From contig NZ_JAQPCG010000004.1 in assembly GCF_028464145.1 (NCBI RefSeq), positions 124,001 to 188,000 on the forward strand: DNA of 64,000 bases. The letters run 5' to 3'. The position numbers and the translations under genes are program-made. Positions 8,649-16,033 of the stretch are shown here, one piece after another; within the stretch, counting starts at the first letter, position 1; each line of letters opens with the position of its first letter. Origin of the DNA: Maribacter sp. PR1 (GTDB lineage Bacteria; Bacteroidota; Bacteroidia; Flavobacteriales; Flavobacteriaceae). The notes below the pieces were generated by a model. That model was not told where the DNA came from and made no database searches. It saw nothing but the letters and a program-made list of their open reading frames with translations.

Positions 8649-9230
8649 ATGGAATCCACTAGAATTTATTGGATCATGAATATGGTATGTAGACGGTGTC
8701 TGAAGGTCATAAAACATGAGCTTGAAGAAATCAATATTGAGGTGCTTTCCCTTGAATTAGGAAAGCTGACGGTACGTTCAATCAAAAAGATTGATAAAGA
8801 AATCGATAGTAAAGTCACTGATGTACTTCACTCCAATGGTTTTGAGATTGCACAAAGCGAGGAGGAAATGTTGGTCGAGGAAGTAAAGATAACACTCATA
8901 GCTCTTATTAAGGAGTTGCCAATGCATTTAAAGGAAAAGACCTCGGAACATTTGGCATCGACCTTACATCGTGATTATAAGATTTTGAGCAAACTGTTTT
9001 CCAAAAAAGAGCATACCACAATTGAAAAGTATTTTATAAAACTAAAGATCGAAAGGGTCAAAGAACTGATACAACTTCAACAATATACCTTTTCGGATAT
9101 AGCATATATGCTGGACTATAGTAGTGTAAACCATCTGTCGAGGCAGTTTAAGAACATCACGGGTATAAGCATGACGGATTATAAGAATGCCGAAGGCTGG
9201 GAGCGCCAATTCTATGACGAAATTATATAG
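8649..9230 (+). CDS. HMA-like metal-binding domain fused to an AraC-type regulator
   Basis: A 193-residue protein. Residues 5-75 follow the beta-alpha-beta-beta-alpha-beta order of heavy-metal-associated domains, with NMVCRRC placing two cysteines as C-x-x-C (about 14 and 17) at the usual metal-binding loop. Residues about 100-180 carry both AraC helix-turn-helix units, the second being FSDIAYMLDYSSVNHLSRQF, followed by a GISMTDYK segment. The natural reading is a one-component sensor that binds a thiophilic metal (Cu(I), Ag(I) or similar) and controls the adjoining copper genes. That is inferred from the fusion and the context. A structured leader precedes it. Confidence 0.82.
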   Translation: MESTRIYWIMNMVCRRCLKVIKHELEEINIEVLSLELGKLTVRSIKKIDKEIDSKVTDVLHSNGFEIAQSEEEMLVEEVKITLIALIKELPMHLKEKTSEHLASTLHRDYKILSKLFSKKEHTTIEKYFIKLKIERVKELIQLQQYTFSDIAYMLDYSSVNHLSRQFKNITGISMTDYKNAEGWERQFYDEII

Positions 9231-9272
9231 ATAAGAAAGAAAATTATGCAGACGAACACTTTCAATAAAAAA

Positions 9273-9280
9273 TAGATTTG
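9273..9280 (+). promoter_or_regulatory. -7 promoter element upstream of the cytochrome/porin operon
   Basis: TAGATTTG is an exact TAnnTTTG match, 22 bp before the ATG at 9303. No convincing TTTG -33 box is present at the 19-bp position, so activation by a regulator such as the upstream HMA-AraC protein is possible. Confidence 0.4.
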
Positions 9281-9302
9281 TTAACAACTTAATACCAATA
9301 AT

Positions 9303-9707
9303 ATGAAAAACAAAAAATTCTTACCAAGCATGACCGTACTGGCGGTGATATGTTTCCTGTTCGTGGGATTCAATACCCATGCACAGGAAAAATGGGTGGC
9401 ACCCGCGAGTGCTGACAAGATTGTAAACCCACTTAAAGGAGATGCCAATGCCGCTGCATCGGGCAAAAGAACCTATAAGATGCTGTGTGTCGTGTGCCAC
9501 GGTGCCAAGGGCAAAGGCGATGGTGTAGGAGGCGCGGGCCTCACACCTAAACCAACCGATTTTACCAGTGCCGAAGTCCAGGCCCAGACAGATGGGGCCC
9601 TGTTCTGGAAATTGGAAGAAGGCCGCTCACCGATGGCCTCTTATAAAACTGCCATCCCTGAGAAAAAACGCTGGGAAATTATTAACTACATAAGAACCCT
9701 TAAGTAA
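9303..9707 (+). CDS. Monohaem class I cytochrome c
   Basis: A 134-residue protein with a signal peptide ending near THAQ. The haem motif CVVCH is at residues 62-66 inside KRTYKMLCVVCHGAKGKGDG, and a SPMASYK Met (about 111) is the likely distal ligand. The fold and length fit small cytochrome c6/c552-type electron carriers of the periplasm. Its stop overlaps the start of the porin gene by one base (TAATG), so they are translationally coupled. A lipoprotein cytochrome follows the porin. Partner reductase or oxidase not identified. Confidence 0.9.
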   Translation: MKNKKFLPSMTVLAVICFLFVGFNTHAQEKWVAPASADKIVNPLKGDANAAASGKRTYKMLCVVCHGAKGKGDGVGGAGLTPKPTDFTSAEVQAQTDGALFWKLEEGRSPMASYKTAIPEKKRWEIINYIRTLK

Positions 9708-10864
9708 TGAAAAAGCTACTAGTATTACTAATCGCAGTTGTTTTTGGCGGTCAGATGTACGGCCAAACATACAACACTTTTGAACCGAGCAAGACCCAGT
9801 TTATGATAAGGGGCTACGGCCATACTGGATTTGAATATATGGACTCTGGGGATGAAACCGAATCTACATTCTTAGGCTTAGCCTATGCCCCAATTTTTCT
9901 TTATAAACATTCGGACAGGCTGATGTTCGAGGCCGAACTTGAGTTTGTGCTTGAAGGAAATCAACTGGAGACCGGTTTAGAGTATGCCGATGTCATGTAC
10001 GTACTCAATAAGAACATCACGGCACGGGCAGGGAAGTTTCTATTGCCCTTCGGTACTTTTATGGAGCGATTGCATCCCGCTTGGATCAACCGTCTGCCCA
10101 ATGCTCCTTTAGGGTACGGGCATGATGGCATTGCACCCTCTTCAGGAATCGGAGTAGAGCTTAGGGGAGCCTTCGACTTGGGCGGTCCAACATTGAATTA
10201 TTCGGTCTATGCCACAAACGGCCCAAGGCTAAATGACGGAAGCGATGAACCGGAGGAAGCTGGCATCCTTAGGTTTGAAAATTACGAAGATACCAACCTC
10301 GCCAAAGCTTATGGAGGTCGCTTGGGATTATTACCCTTTTCCGATTCTTCCACGGAGATTGGTTTTTCTGCCTATTCTACAAGTGACACGGGGGAACAGG
10401 ACTCGGAATATGAGGATGTCGGGGCATTTTTGTTCGCCTTGGATTTTTCTTTCGTAAAGCAAATTTCCGGGCTTGGTGGCGTTGTGGATGTCAAGGCCCA
10501 ATACAACAATTCAAACGTGGATACGGCCACTTATTTTGAGATAGTGGATGGTATAGAGGAAGAATATTCCTTTGACAATCAAAGTAACTCCTTCTACGGC
10601 CAGCTAAGTTACCGGCCCACTATGGCAAGCAGCGATTTTGTCAAAAAACTGGAGTTTGTGGGCAGATATTCGGACTTTAATGCTCCGGAAGGCGCGGAAT
10701 GGGAAGAGAAATCGGTCCAGTACGCCTTCGGTCTAAATTATTGGCTGAGCTGGAGATCTGTGGTCAAACTAAGTTACCAGACTACAGAAACGGAAGGTGG
10801 TCATGACGGAGATGGTTTAACCAACACGGATGGCCTGTTTGTGCATTGGGCCATAGGATTCTAA
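9707..10864 (+). CDS. Porin-like outer-membrane beta-barrel protein
   Basis: A 385-residue protein with signal peptide MKKLLVLLIAVVFGGQMYGQ. The mature sequence is made of alternating beta strands (RGYGHTGFEYM, RLMFEAELEFVLEG, ADVMYVLNKNITARAGKFLLPFG) and ends with VHWAIGF, a C-terminal Phe typical of barrels. The AGKFLLPFG and WINRLPN stretches recall phosphate-selective and OprO/OprP-like porins of Bacteroidota. It lies between two small cytochromes in one operon, so it may pass a substrate or metal linked to periplasmic electron transfer. Substrate unknown. Confidence 0.8.
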   Translation: MKKLLVLLIAVVFGGQMYGQTYNTFEPSKTQFMIRGYGHTGFEYMDSGDETESTFLGLAYAPIFLYKHSDRLMFEAELEFVLEGNQLETGLEYADVMYVLNKNITARAGKFLLPFGTFMERLHPAWINRLPNAPLGYGHDGIAPSSGIGVELRGAFDLGGPTLNYSVYATNGPRLNDGSDEPEEAGILRFENYEDTNLAKAYGGRLGLLPFSDSSTEIGFSAYSTSDTGEQDSEYEDVGAFLFALDFSFVKQISGLGGVVDVKAQYNNSNVDTATYFEIVDGIEEEYSFDNQSNSFYGQLSYRPTMASSDFVKKLEFVGRYSDFNAPEGAEWEEKSVQYAFGLNYWLSWRSVVKLSYQTTETEGGHDGDGLTNTDGLFVHWAIGF

Positions 10865-10889
10865 AAACATTCATTTAAAAATAGAAAAC

Positions 10890-11210
10890 ATGAAAACAAT
10901 ATATAAAACAGTAATAGGAGTCATAGTAATGACAATTGTGGGCATTACGGCCGTGGCCTGTTCTTCCACAAAGAAGGGCTATACCGATGTTCCGGATACG
11001 GCCACCGCAGCAGCGAAGGAAGAATTCAAGATCGAAAAATCGGGAGCCCAAATGTGGGGAGAAACCTGTAATCGATGCCACATAGCACCGTCCCCTGCGG
11101 ATTATAACGATACGGATTGGGAGACCATCAGCCTTCACATGAGGGTCAGGGCCAACCTTACTGAGAACGAAAGCAAGAAGATAGAGGAGTTTTTAAAATC
11201 GGCCAATTAA
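10890..11210 (+). CDS. Small lipoprotein with one c-type haem motif
   Basis: A 106-residue protein with a lipobox (TAVAC, lipid Cys at 24) and a single haem motif CNRCH at residues 60-64. SLHMRVRANLT supplies a candidate Met ligand. The C-terminal ESKKIEEFLKSAN helix is typical of minimal cytochromes. It would sit anchored to the inner or outer membrane, facing the periplasm. It follows the porin by 25 bp. Together with the soluble cytochrome upstream it suggests a short periplasmic electron-transfer chain. Confidence 0.85.
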   Translation: MKTIYKTVIGVIVMTIVGITAVACSSTKKGYTDVPDTATAAAKEEFKIEKSGAQMWGETCNRCHIAPSPADYNDTDWETISLHMRVRANLTENESKKIEEFLKSAN

Positions 11211-11318
11211 AATGGCCATAAACACTCCAATAGTTGCTTTTATAATACAGCAATAGAGGCAAAATAATGCCCGATTCCAAAAATGGAACAACGCAAAACA
11301 GTACTAATTTAAATTATT

Positions 11319-12140
11319 ATGAATATGGAAAAATTACCAAAAATTGCGTTACCAGCAATAATTATTTTTATTGTACTGGTTGTTTTAATCGCAAAATCTG
11401 CAGTGACGATTGGATCGGGGGAAGCCGGGGTACTCTACAAAACCTTTGGGGGCGGAGTGGTTACGGATCAGCCGCCTTTGGGCGAGGGTTTTCATATCGT
11501 AGCACCTTGGAACAAGGTTTTTGTATATGAGGTTAGACAGCAAGAAGTTTTTGAAAAAATGCAGGTCCTCTCTTCCAACGGATTGGAGATAAAACTGGAC
11601 GCCTCCGCATGGTTTGAACCAAAGAGAGAATTTTTAGGAAAACTTCATCAAGAAAAGGGTACGGAATACGTTAACCGTGTACTACTGCCCACAATAAGAT
11701 CCGCAGCAAGAAGCGTTGTGGGGCGCTATACCCCGGAGCAATTATATTCCAGTAAACGAGATGCAATACAGGCAGAGATTTATGAAGAGACCAAAAAAAT
11801 CGTTGACGGACAGTACATTCAGCTCAATGAGATACTAGTGCGAGATGTTACTTTGCCAGGCACCATAAAAGAAGCTATAGAGCGTAAGCTTAAACAAGAA
11901 CAAGAGTCGTTGGAATATGAGTTTCGTTTGGTTACCGCCAAAAAGGAAGCGGAAAAAGTAACCATTGAAGCACAAGGAAAGGCGGATGCGAATAAAATTT
12001 TAAGCGCTTCCCTGACCGATAAGATATTACAGGACAAGGGTATCGATGCAACATTGGAACTAGCGAAGTCGCCTAACTCAAAAGTAGTCGTAGTCGGTGG
12101 TGGCGATTCCGGACTACCGCTGATATTGGGTAATAATTGA
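11319..12140 (+). CDS. SPFH/prohibitin-family membrane protein
   Basis: A 273-residue protein with one N-terminal transmembrane helix (IALPAIIIFIVLVVLIA) followed by an SPFH domain: GSGEAGVLYKTFGGGV, GFHIVAPWNKVFVYEVRQQE, LSSNGLEIKLDASAWF, and the C-terminal coiled region REVTLPGTIKEAIERKLKQE-like with EAEKVTIEAQGKADANKIL. Prohibitin-like proteins form oligomeric scaffolds that organise membrane domains and proteases. An in-frame ATG six bases later is an alternative start. The 108-bp gap upstream shows no clear terminator, so it may be read with the cytochrome genes. Its role in this locus is unclear, possibly membrane stress. Confidence 0.9.
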   Translation: MNMEKLPKIALPAIIIFIVLVVLIAKSAVTIGSGEAGVLYKTFGGGVVTDQPPLGEGFHIVAPWNKVFVYEVRQQEVFEKMQVLSSNGLEIKLDASAWFEPKREFLGKLHQEKGTEYVNRVLLPTIRSAARSVVGRYTPEQLYSSKRDAIQAEIYEETKKIVDGQYIQLNEILVRDVTLPGTIKEAIERKLKQEQESLEYEFRLVTAKKEAEKVTIEAQGKADANKILSASLTDKILQDKGIDATLELAKSPNSKVVVVGGGDSGLPLILGNN

Positions 12141-12296
12141 TTTTTTGTTCAGCACAATGGGACAAAAAGTTGAAGTGAACCCATTTAAAATTTTTGGATC
12201 GAAGCGAAAATCAGGGCACAAAATGTGCCTCTGAAACTTCGGAAGTAAGTAAAGGATAAAATTAAAACGAATCGAGTAAATCTTAAATTAAATACA

Positions 12297-12776
12297 ATGA
12301 AAACAGCAACACTAATTTTTTTGACGATCGGGTTGTTTGCCTTAAACGGTTGCAACCAGAAAACTGATGTTAACGCAATGCTCGACAACTCCGAGACACG
12401 TAGTGAAATTTTTGATGCCATTACGAACAATCACGCATACATGACCGGCCTTATGGAAAACATGCAAGAGAGCGATCATGCAATGCAAATGATGCAGGGC
12501 AACCATAAAATGATGGGCGGCATGATGAAAGGCGATGGTATGCAAATGATGATGAAAGACAGTACGATGATGAAGAACATGATGCAATCCATGATGAAAG
12601 ATGGTAAGATGATGGGAAATATGATGAAAATGATGCATGAAAAAGGCATGATGAGCGAGGATTGTATGGAGTCCTGTAAACAGATGATGGGAGAAAAAGG
12701 CATGGACATGATGGGAATGATGGATGATGACATCAAAATGAAATCATCTGAAGATGACCATTCCGAACACCACTAA
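12297..12776 (+). CDS. Methionine/histidine-rich lipoprotein, probable copper binder
   Basis: A 159-residue lipoprotein (lipobox LNGC). After a short conserved part (EIFDAITNNHAYMTGLMENM, then SDHAMQMM) the rest is dominated by Met: runs such as KMMGGMM and MQMMMKD, with a late CMESC and a His-rich tail (DDHSEHH). Met clusters of this type bind Cu(I), as in PcoE and CopC-like periplasmic proteins. It is the first gene of a compact run of small metal proteins. It shares its N-terminal NH...M...DHA..MM pattern with the lipoprotein at 13939, so the two are probably paralogues. A hairpin GGCACA/TGTGCC lies upstream at 12215-12229. Confidence 0.85.
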   Translation: MKTATLIFLTIGLFALNGCNQKTDVNAMLDNSETRSEIFDAITNNHAYMTGLMENMQESDHAMQMMQGNHKMMGGMMKGDGMQMMMKDSTMMKNMMQSMMKDGKMMGNMMKMMHEKGMMSEDCMESCKQMMGEKGMDMMGMMDDDIKMKSSEDDHSEHH

Positions 12777-12808
12777 AAACATAAAATTATAACGTAAATA
12801 CAGCAATA

Positions 12809-13075
12809 ATGAAAAGTCATTGGATATGGATGGTTATCGGTTGTGGGTTGCCCCTACTACTGATATTTTTTGCCCCGGCATTGGGGATTACGGGGTATAA
12901 TGGGCTTTTTGCCTTTATAATCGTGATGTTCGTATTACATCTATTTATGCCGCATGGCTCACATGGTCGCAGTGGCCATAACCATGCCGGCCATAGCGAT
13001 AAGAAGCAAGGAGAAAGTAAAGAAGAAGTGCTAGATGGGGACAAAAAAGGACATGAAGGGCATCGACATCATTAA
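12809..13075 (+). CDS. Small DUF2933-like membrane protein with His-rich tail
   Basis: An 88-residue protein with two hydrophobic segments (WMVIGCGLPLLLIFFAPAL and GLFAFIIVMFVLHLFM) and a soluble tail rich in His and Gly (PHGSHGRSGHNHAGHSD, ending GHEGHRHH). Size and topology match DUF2933 proteins, which travel with copper resistance genes. The His tail is a likely metal ligand surface. It is 32 bp from the Met-rich lipoprotein and 20 bp from the HMA gene, in one operon. Confidence 0.7.
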   Translation: MKSHWIWMVIGCGLPLLLIFFAPALGITGYNGLFAFIIVMFVLHLFMPHGSHGRSGHNHAGHSDKKQGESKEEVLDGDKKGHEGHRHH

Positions 13076-13095
13076 AAAACAGTAAAACTTGGACA

Positions 13096-13311
13096 ATGAA
13101 ACGCAAATTTCAAATCGAAGGGATAAGCTGTGGCGGATGTGTGACAAGGGTCAAAAGAGCTTTGGAAGAACATCCAGCAGTAGAGAAAGCACAGATTTTC
13201 TTGCAGCCGAAAGGTGCCACTATTATCAGCATGAAGGACGAACTTTCAGTAGATGAGTTACAAGAGCAACTCAATAAACTTGAAGGCTATACCATAACGG
13301 AAATCAATTAA
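13096..13311 (+). CDS. HMA-domain copper chaperone, CopZ-like
   Basis: A 71-residue single-domain protein: MKRKFQIEGISCGGCVTRVK holds the metal loop (C-G-G-C) after the first strand, followed by VEKAQIFLQPKGATI and EQLNKLEGYTITEIN. This is the ferredoxin-like HMA fold of cytosolic Cu(I) chaperones. The canonical M-x-C-x-x-C is here I-S-C-G-G-C, lacking the leading Met-Thr. It would deliver copper to an exporter; a CopB-type ATPase is encoded at 46.6 kb, not adjacent. Confidence 0.88.
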   Translation: MKRKFQIEGISCGGCVTRVKRALEEHPAVEKAQIFLQPKGATIISMKDELSVDELQEQLNKLEGYTITEIN

Positions 13312-13339
13312 AATAATAATAACCTTTAAATCTAATAGT

Positions 13340-13558
13340 ATGTTTTACAGAGACGGAGTTTTTTGGGGCATGCACCTTATATGGTGGGCCATATGGTTTG
13401 TATTGCTGGGCTGGATTTTCTTTGCCCCGTCCAGTTCATCCTATGATGAAATTGAAGACGATGACCCACTCACGTCACTCAAAAGGCGGTTTGCCAAAGG
13501 AGAGATTACCAAGAGTGAATATGAAGAATCAAAGAAGCTTTTAAAATCGGACGGATAG
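13340..13558 (+). CDS. SHOCT-domain small membrane protein, copy 1
   Basis: A 72-residue protein with one hydrophobic helix (MHLIWWAIWFVLLGWIFFA) and a C-terminal SHOCT motif, DPLTSLKRRFAKGEITKSEY. SHOCT tails are short oligomerisation or targeting motifs. It is a tandem paralogue of the next gene: both have the pattern F..DG.(F/Y)(W/G)GMH.IWW, an acidic linker, then DPL..LK.RFAKGEIT. Function unknown; SHOCT membrane peptides are common in copper operons. Confidence 0.8.
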   Translation: MFYRDGVFWGMHLIWWAIWFVLLGWIFFAPSSSSYDEIEDDDPLTSLKRRFAKGEITKSEYEESKKLLKSDG

Positions 13559-13596
13559 TCCACAAAAACAAGTATTAACAACTAAAATTCAAAACT

Positions 13597-13812
13597 ATGC
13601 ACTTTTTCGACGGACATTACGGCGGTATGCACTTTATATGGTGGATCGTATGGTTCATCCTATTGATATGGGTCTTTTTTGTGCCCTACGACCTTCCCTA
13701 TACCAAAAACAGGAAAGAAGACCCACTACGTATTCTTAAAAAGCGATTTGCCAAAGGCGAGATCACGAAAGAGGAATACGAGGAATCCAAGAAACTTTTA
13801 AAATCTGAATAA
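13597..13812 (+). CDS. SHOCT-domain small membrane protein, copy 2
   Basis: A 71-residue paralogue of the gene just upstream, with hydrophobic MHFIWWIVWFILLIWVFFVP and SHOCT motif DPLRILKKRFAKGEITKEEY. The 38-bp spacer and the near-identical layout indicate a local gene duplication. The copies differ mainly in the linker between helix and SHOCT, which suggests they are old enough to have diverged. A REP-like element follows. Confidence 0.8.
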   Translation: MHFFDGHYGGMHFIWWIVWFILLIWVFFVPYDLPYTKNRKEDPLRILKKRFAKGEITKEEYEESKKLLKSE

Positions 13813-13823
13813 GGAGTAAACTA

Positions 13824-13911
13824 CCTCGGGGCAAGCCCACGAGGCATTTAACGGAAAAAACATTTGATTTCGAGGCAAGCCTCGGAGTATTTAAATCTCG
13901 ATTATCGAATA
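13824..13911. repeat. REP-like element with two CAAG-loop hairpins
   Basis: The first hairpin is CCTCG-GGG-CAAG-CCC-A-CGAGG (13824-13844), with one bulged A. The second is CGAGG-CAAG-CCTCG (13871-13884). Both share the CAAG tetraloop and a following ATTTAA tract (GCATTTAA and GTATTTAA), so they are two versions of one unit. This is the layout of short repetitive extragenic elements of flavobacterial chromosomes. It fills the gap between the second SHOCT gene and the next lipoprotein gene. I see no other copy in the window. Confidence 0.6.
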
Positions 13912-13938
13912 AAATTTTAACACTTAAAACAAAATGAA

Positions 13939-14385
13939 ATGAAAACAAAAATCAAAATGGCAGCGGGTCTGATTCTGGCCATTTTTATACTATCGGCCTG
14001 TTCGCAAAAACAAGAGAGTACCATAAAGGACCAACTCAAGGATCAGTCCCAACAAGAGGAAGTCTTGGCATTCATAGCCGAGAACCATGAATTGGGCCAA
14101 AAATTTATTGCAAAGATGATGGATAATGACCATGCCACGGGCATGATGGTGGACGAACTCGTAAACGCAGCGGCAAACGATACCATTCTCGCTGATAAAC
14201 TTAGCGATATGATTACCAGATACCCTGAGCTTATGTTGCTAACCACCCACCATTTTATGCCGGTCATCGCCAACGACAGTCTTTTGAGCGACACCTTTTG
14301 TGACCATACCTTGGAGCACGAGAATTTGGAAATGACGATGCACGAGAAGATGGAGTACAGAAAGAGTCTAGAGCAAAATCACTAG
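13939..14385 (+). CDS. Lipoprotein with Met/His motifs, paralogue of the 12297 gene
   Basis: A 148-residue lipoprotein (lipobox LSAC, lipid Cys about 21). The conserved core EVLAFIAENHELGQKFIAKM with DNDHATGMM matches the pattern in the Met-rich lipoprotein at 12297. A second half carries TTHHFMPVI, CDHTLEHENLEMTMHEKM: spaced His and Met that could bind metal but without the long Met runs. It probably acts in the periplasm on copper. It is 53 bp upstream of the DUF5676-like gene. Confidence 0.7.
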   Translation: MKTKIKMAAGLILAIFILSACSQKQESTIKDQLKDQSQQEEVLAFIAENHELGQKFIAKMMDNDHATGMMVDELVNAAANDTILADKLSDMITRYPELMLLTTHHFMPVIANDSLLSDTFCDHTLEHENLEMTMHEKMEYRKSLEQNH

Positions 14386-14438
14386 TTGCCACTTAGGATG
14401 GAACTAGTTGTAAAAACTATTAACACAAAACAATAATC

Positions 14439-14714
14439 ATGAATCGTATCAACGTAAAAAAATTTGGATTTGCCATGGGCTTAACAGGAGCTTTGCTCTA
14501 TGCAGGCTGTATGATTGTTATGGCAACCGCAGGCCAGGAAGGAAGCATAGCATTTTTTAACAGCCTTTTGCACGGCTTGGATACTACGAGTATCATTAGA
14601 ATGGATGTTCCCCTTTGGGAAGCCACCATAGGCATCATTCAAACATTTATTGTCGCATGGCTTATAGGTGCCCTTATTGCGGCTTTTTACAATGCACAAC
14701 TTAAAAGAAGATAA
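14439..14714 (+). CDS. DUF5676-like small membrane protein
   Basis: A 91-residue protein with two predicted transmembrane helices (FAMGLTGALLYAGCMIVMAT and ATIGIIQTFIVAWLIGALIA) and a short basic C-terminus. Size and pattern match DUF5676 proteins, which have no known biochemical role and are often found near metal or two-domain oxidase genes. It ends 8 bp before the multicopper oxidase start, so the two are probably co-translated. Confidence 0.7.
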   Translation: MNRINVKKFGFAMGLTGALLYAGCMIVMATAGQEGSIAFFNSLLHGLDTTSIIRMDVPLWEATIGIIQTFIVAWLIGALIAAFYNAQLKRR

Positions 14715-14722
14715 ACAAAATT

Positions 14723-16006
14723 ATGGATAGAAGAGATTTTTTGGGAACCGGAGCGGTTTCTTCGGCTGGTATGCTTTTTTTTCCGGGCAACCTATTGGCA
14801 ACAACTGCCAAGGAACAGAACAAGCAACGTCTTGTACAACCTTTGCCTTACAAAATGGACGGGGGGTGGAAGGAATTTGAACTCTATATAGATATCCATA
14901 CCCACGAACCGGCACCGGGCTTCGAATACCATACCCTGGCCTTCAACGATATAATTCCCGGTCCAGAGATTAGGGTCAACGCTGGTGACAAGGTACGGGT
15001 AAGGTTCACTAACAGAACTGATTTGAACCATACCATTCATTGGCACGGCCTATATGTGCCATGGCGTATGGACGGGGTGCCGTTTGTGACCCAACTACCC
15101 GTGATGCCCAAAAATGAATTTATCTATGAATTTGTGGCAGAACCCGAAGGCACACATTTTTATCACTGCCATTGGGGAACGTTGATGCATATGCAGGCGG
15201 GCATGTTCGGTAGTGTGATTGTTGAAAATCCTGATGACTCGATAAAAAAGAGGTTTCCTTATGAAAGGGAATATACATTGGTGTATTCCTCACATGATAC
15301 CAACTATATCCGCGAAGAGATGAACAGTATGTTGGAACGAATGAAACAACGCACCTTTTTGATGAAAGAAGGAAGGTTTACCAGTGAGCAATGGGCGGTT
15401 TTCGATAGCAAGGAACAGTTAATGGAGCGCATGGAAAAAGGGTATAAGCCGCCTTATTTGACCAATAGAAGAACAAATTCGGACCTGCCCCAGGCACAAT
15501 GGTTTACCGTAAACGGAAAGTCGTACCCATCAACACCCTACCTATTTATCAAGTCCGGTGAAAATATCAGGATACGGCTTATTAATGCCGGCGCGGAAAC
15601 ACATCATCTTCATATGCACGGTCATGATTTTTGGATGGTTGCAGATGATGGGGTGCCCATTGAACATCCTTGGAAAAGAAATACGGTGCCGTTGACTCCG
15701 GGCAAGACCTTTGATATTATAGTCGAGGGCAAAAACAGGGGCATCTGGACCTTTCATGACCATGATACCCGAAAAGTTACCAATAACGGCTTGTATCCTG
15801 GAGGTAATTTGCTGGCCTTGGTCTATGAAGATCTTCCGGAAGAGGAACTCATTATTTCTAAATACTCCGGAAACCCCATGTACAATCCGAATGCCGGAAT
15901 GACCAATATGGAAGGAATGGAATCCATGGAAAAAGATAAAATGGCACGTATGAACAAAATGATGTTTGGACAGGACAAGCTTCCAAAAATTGCCTTGGAC
16001 GAGTAA
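14723..16006 (+). CDS. Two-domain multicopper oxidase
   Basis: A 427-residue protein with a Tat-type leader (RRDFLGTG). Domain 1 has HWHG (106-109) and then HYHCHWGTLMHMQAGM-like sequence: His148, Cys149, His150, His156 and Met161 give both trinuclear and type 1 copper ligands. Domain 2 has HHLHMHGH (294-301) and FHDHD (344-348), trinuclear ligands without a Cys. Type 1 copper in domain 1 only is the layout of two-domain laccases that work as trimers. The length is below that of CueO/CopA oxidases (about 500-600). Likely role: oxidising Cu(I) or phenols in the periplasm. A Met-rich tail (MEGMESMEKDKMARMNKMMF) may bind copper. Confidence 0.9.
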   Translation: MDRRDFLGTGAVSSAGMLFFPGNLLATTAKEQNKQRLVQPLPYKMDGGWKEFELYIDIHTHEPAPGFEYHTLAFNDIIPGPEIRVNAGDKVRVRFTNRTDLNHTIHWHGLYVPWRMDGVPFVTQLPVMPKNEFIYEFVAEPEGTHFYHCHWGTLMHMQAGMFGSVIVENPDDSIKKRFPYEREYTLVYSSHDTNYIREEMNSMLERMKQRTFLMKEGRFTSEQWAVFDSKEQLMERMEKGYKPPYLTNRRTNSDLPQAQWFTVNGKSYPSTPYLFIKSGENIRIRLINAGAETHHLHMHGHDFWMVADDGVPIEHPWKRNTVPLTPGKTFDIIVEGKNRGIWTFHDHDTRKVTNNGLYPGGNLLALVYEDLPEEELIISKYSGNPMYNPNAGMTNMEGMESMEKDKMARMNKMMFGQDKLPKIALDE

Positions 16007-16033
16007 TAACCGGATAGAATCAATTATAGCAAA

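Noticed and set aside
12215-12229. GGCACA/TGTGCC hairpin as a terminator after the SPFH gene
   Set aside because: No T run follows and it is 75 bp from the stop codon; kept only as an inverted repeat.
12342-12736. Open minus-strand frames rich in His or Ile/Met opposite the Met-rich lipoprotein
   Set aside because: They are the complement of repeated ATG codons; the + strand has a lipobox, start and operon context.
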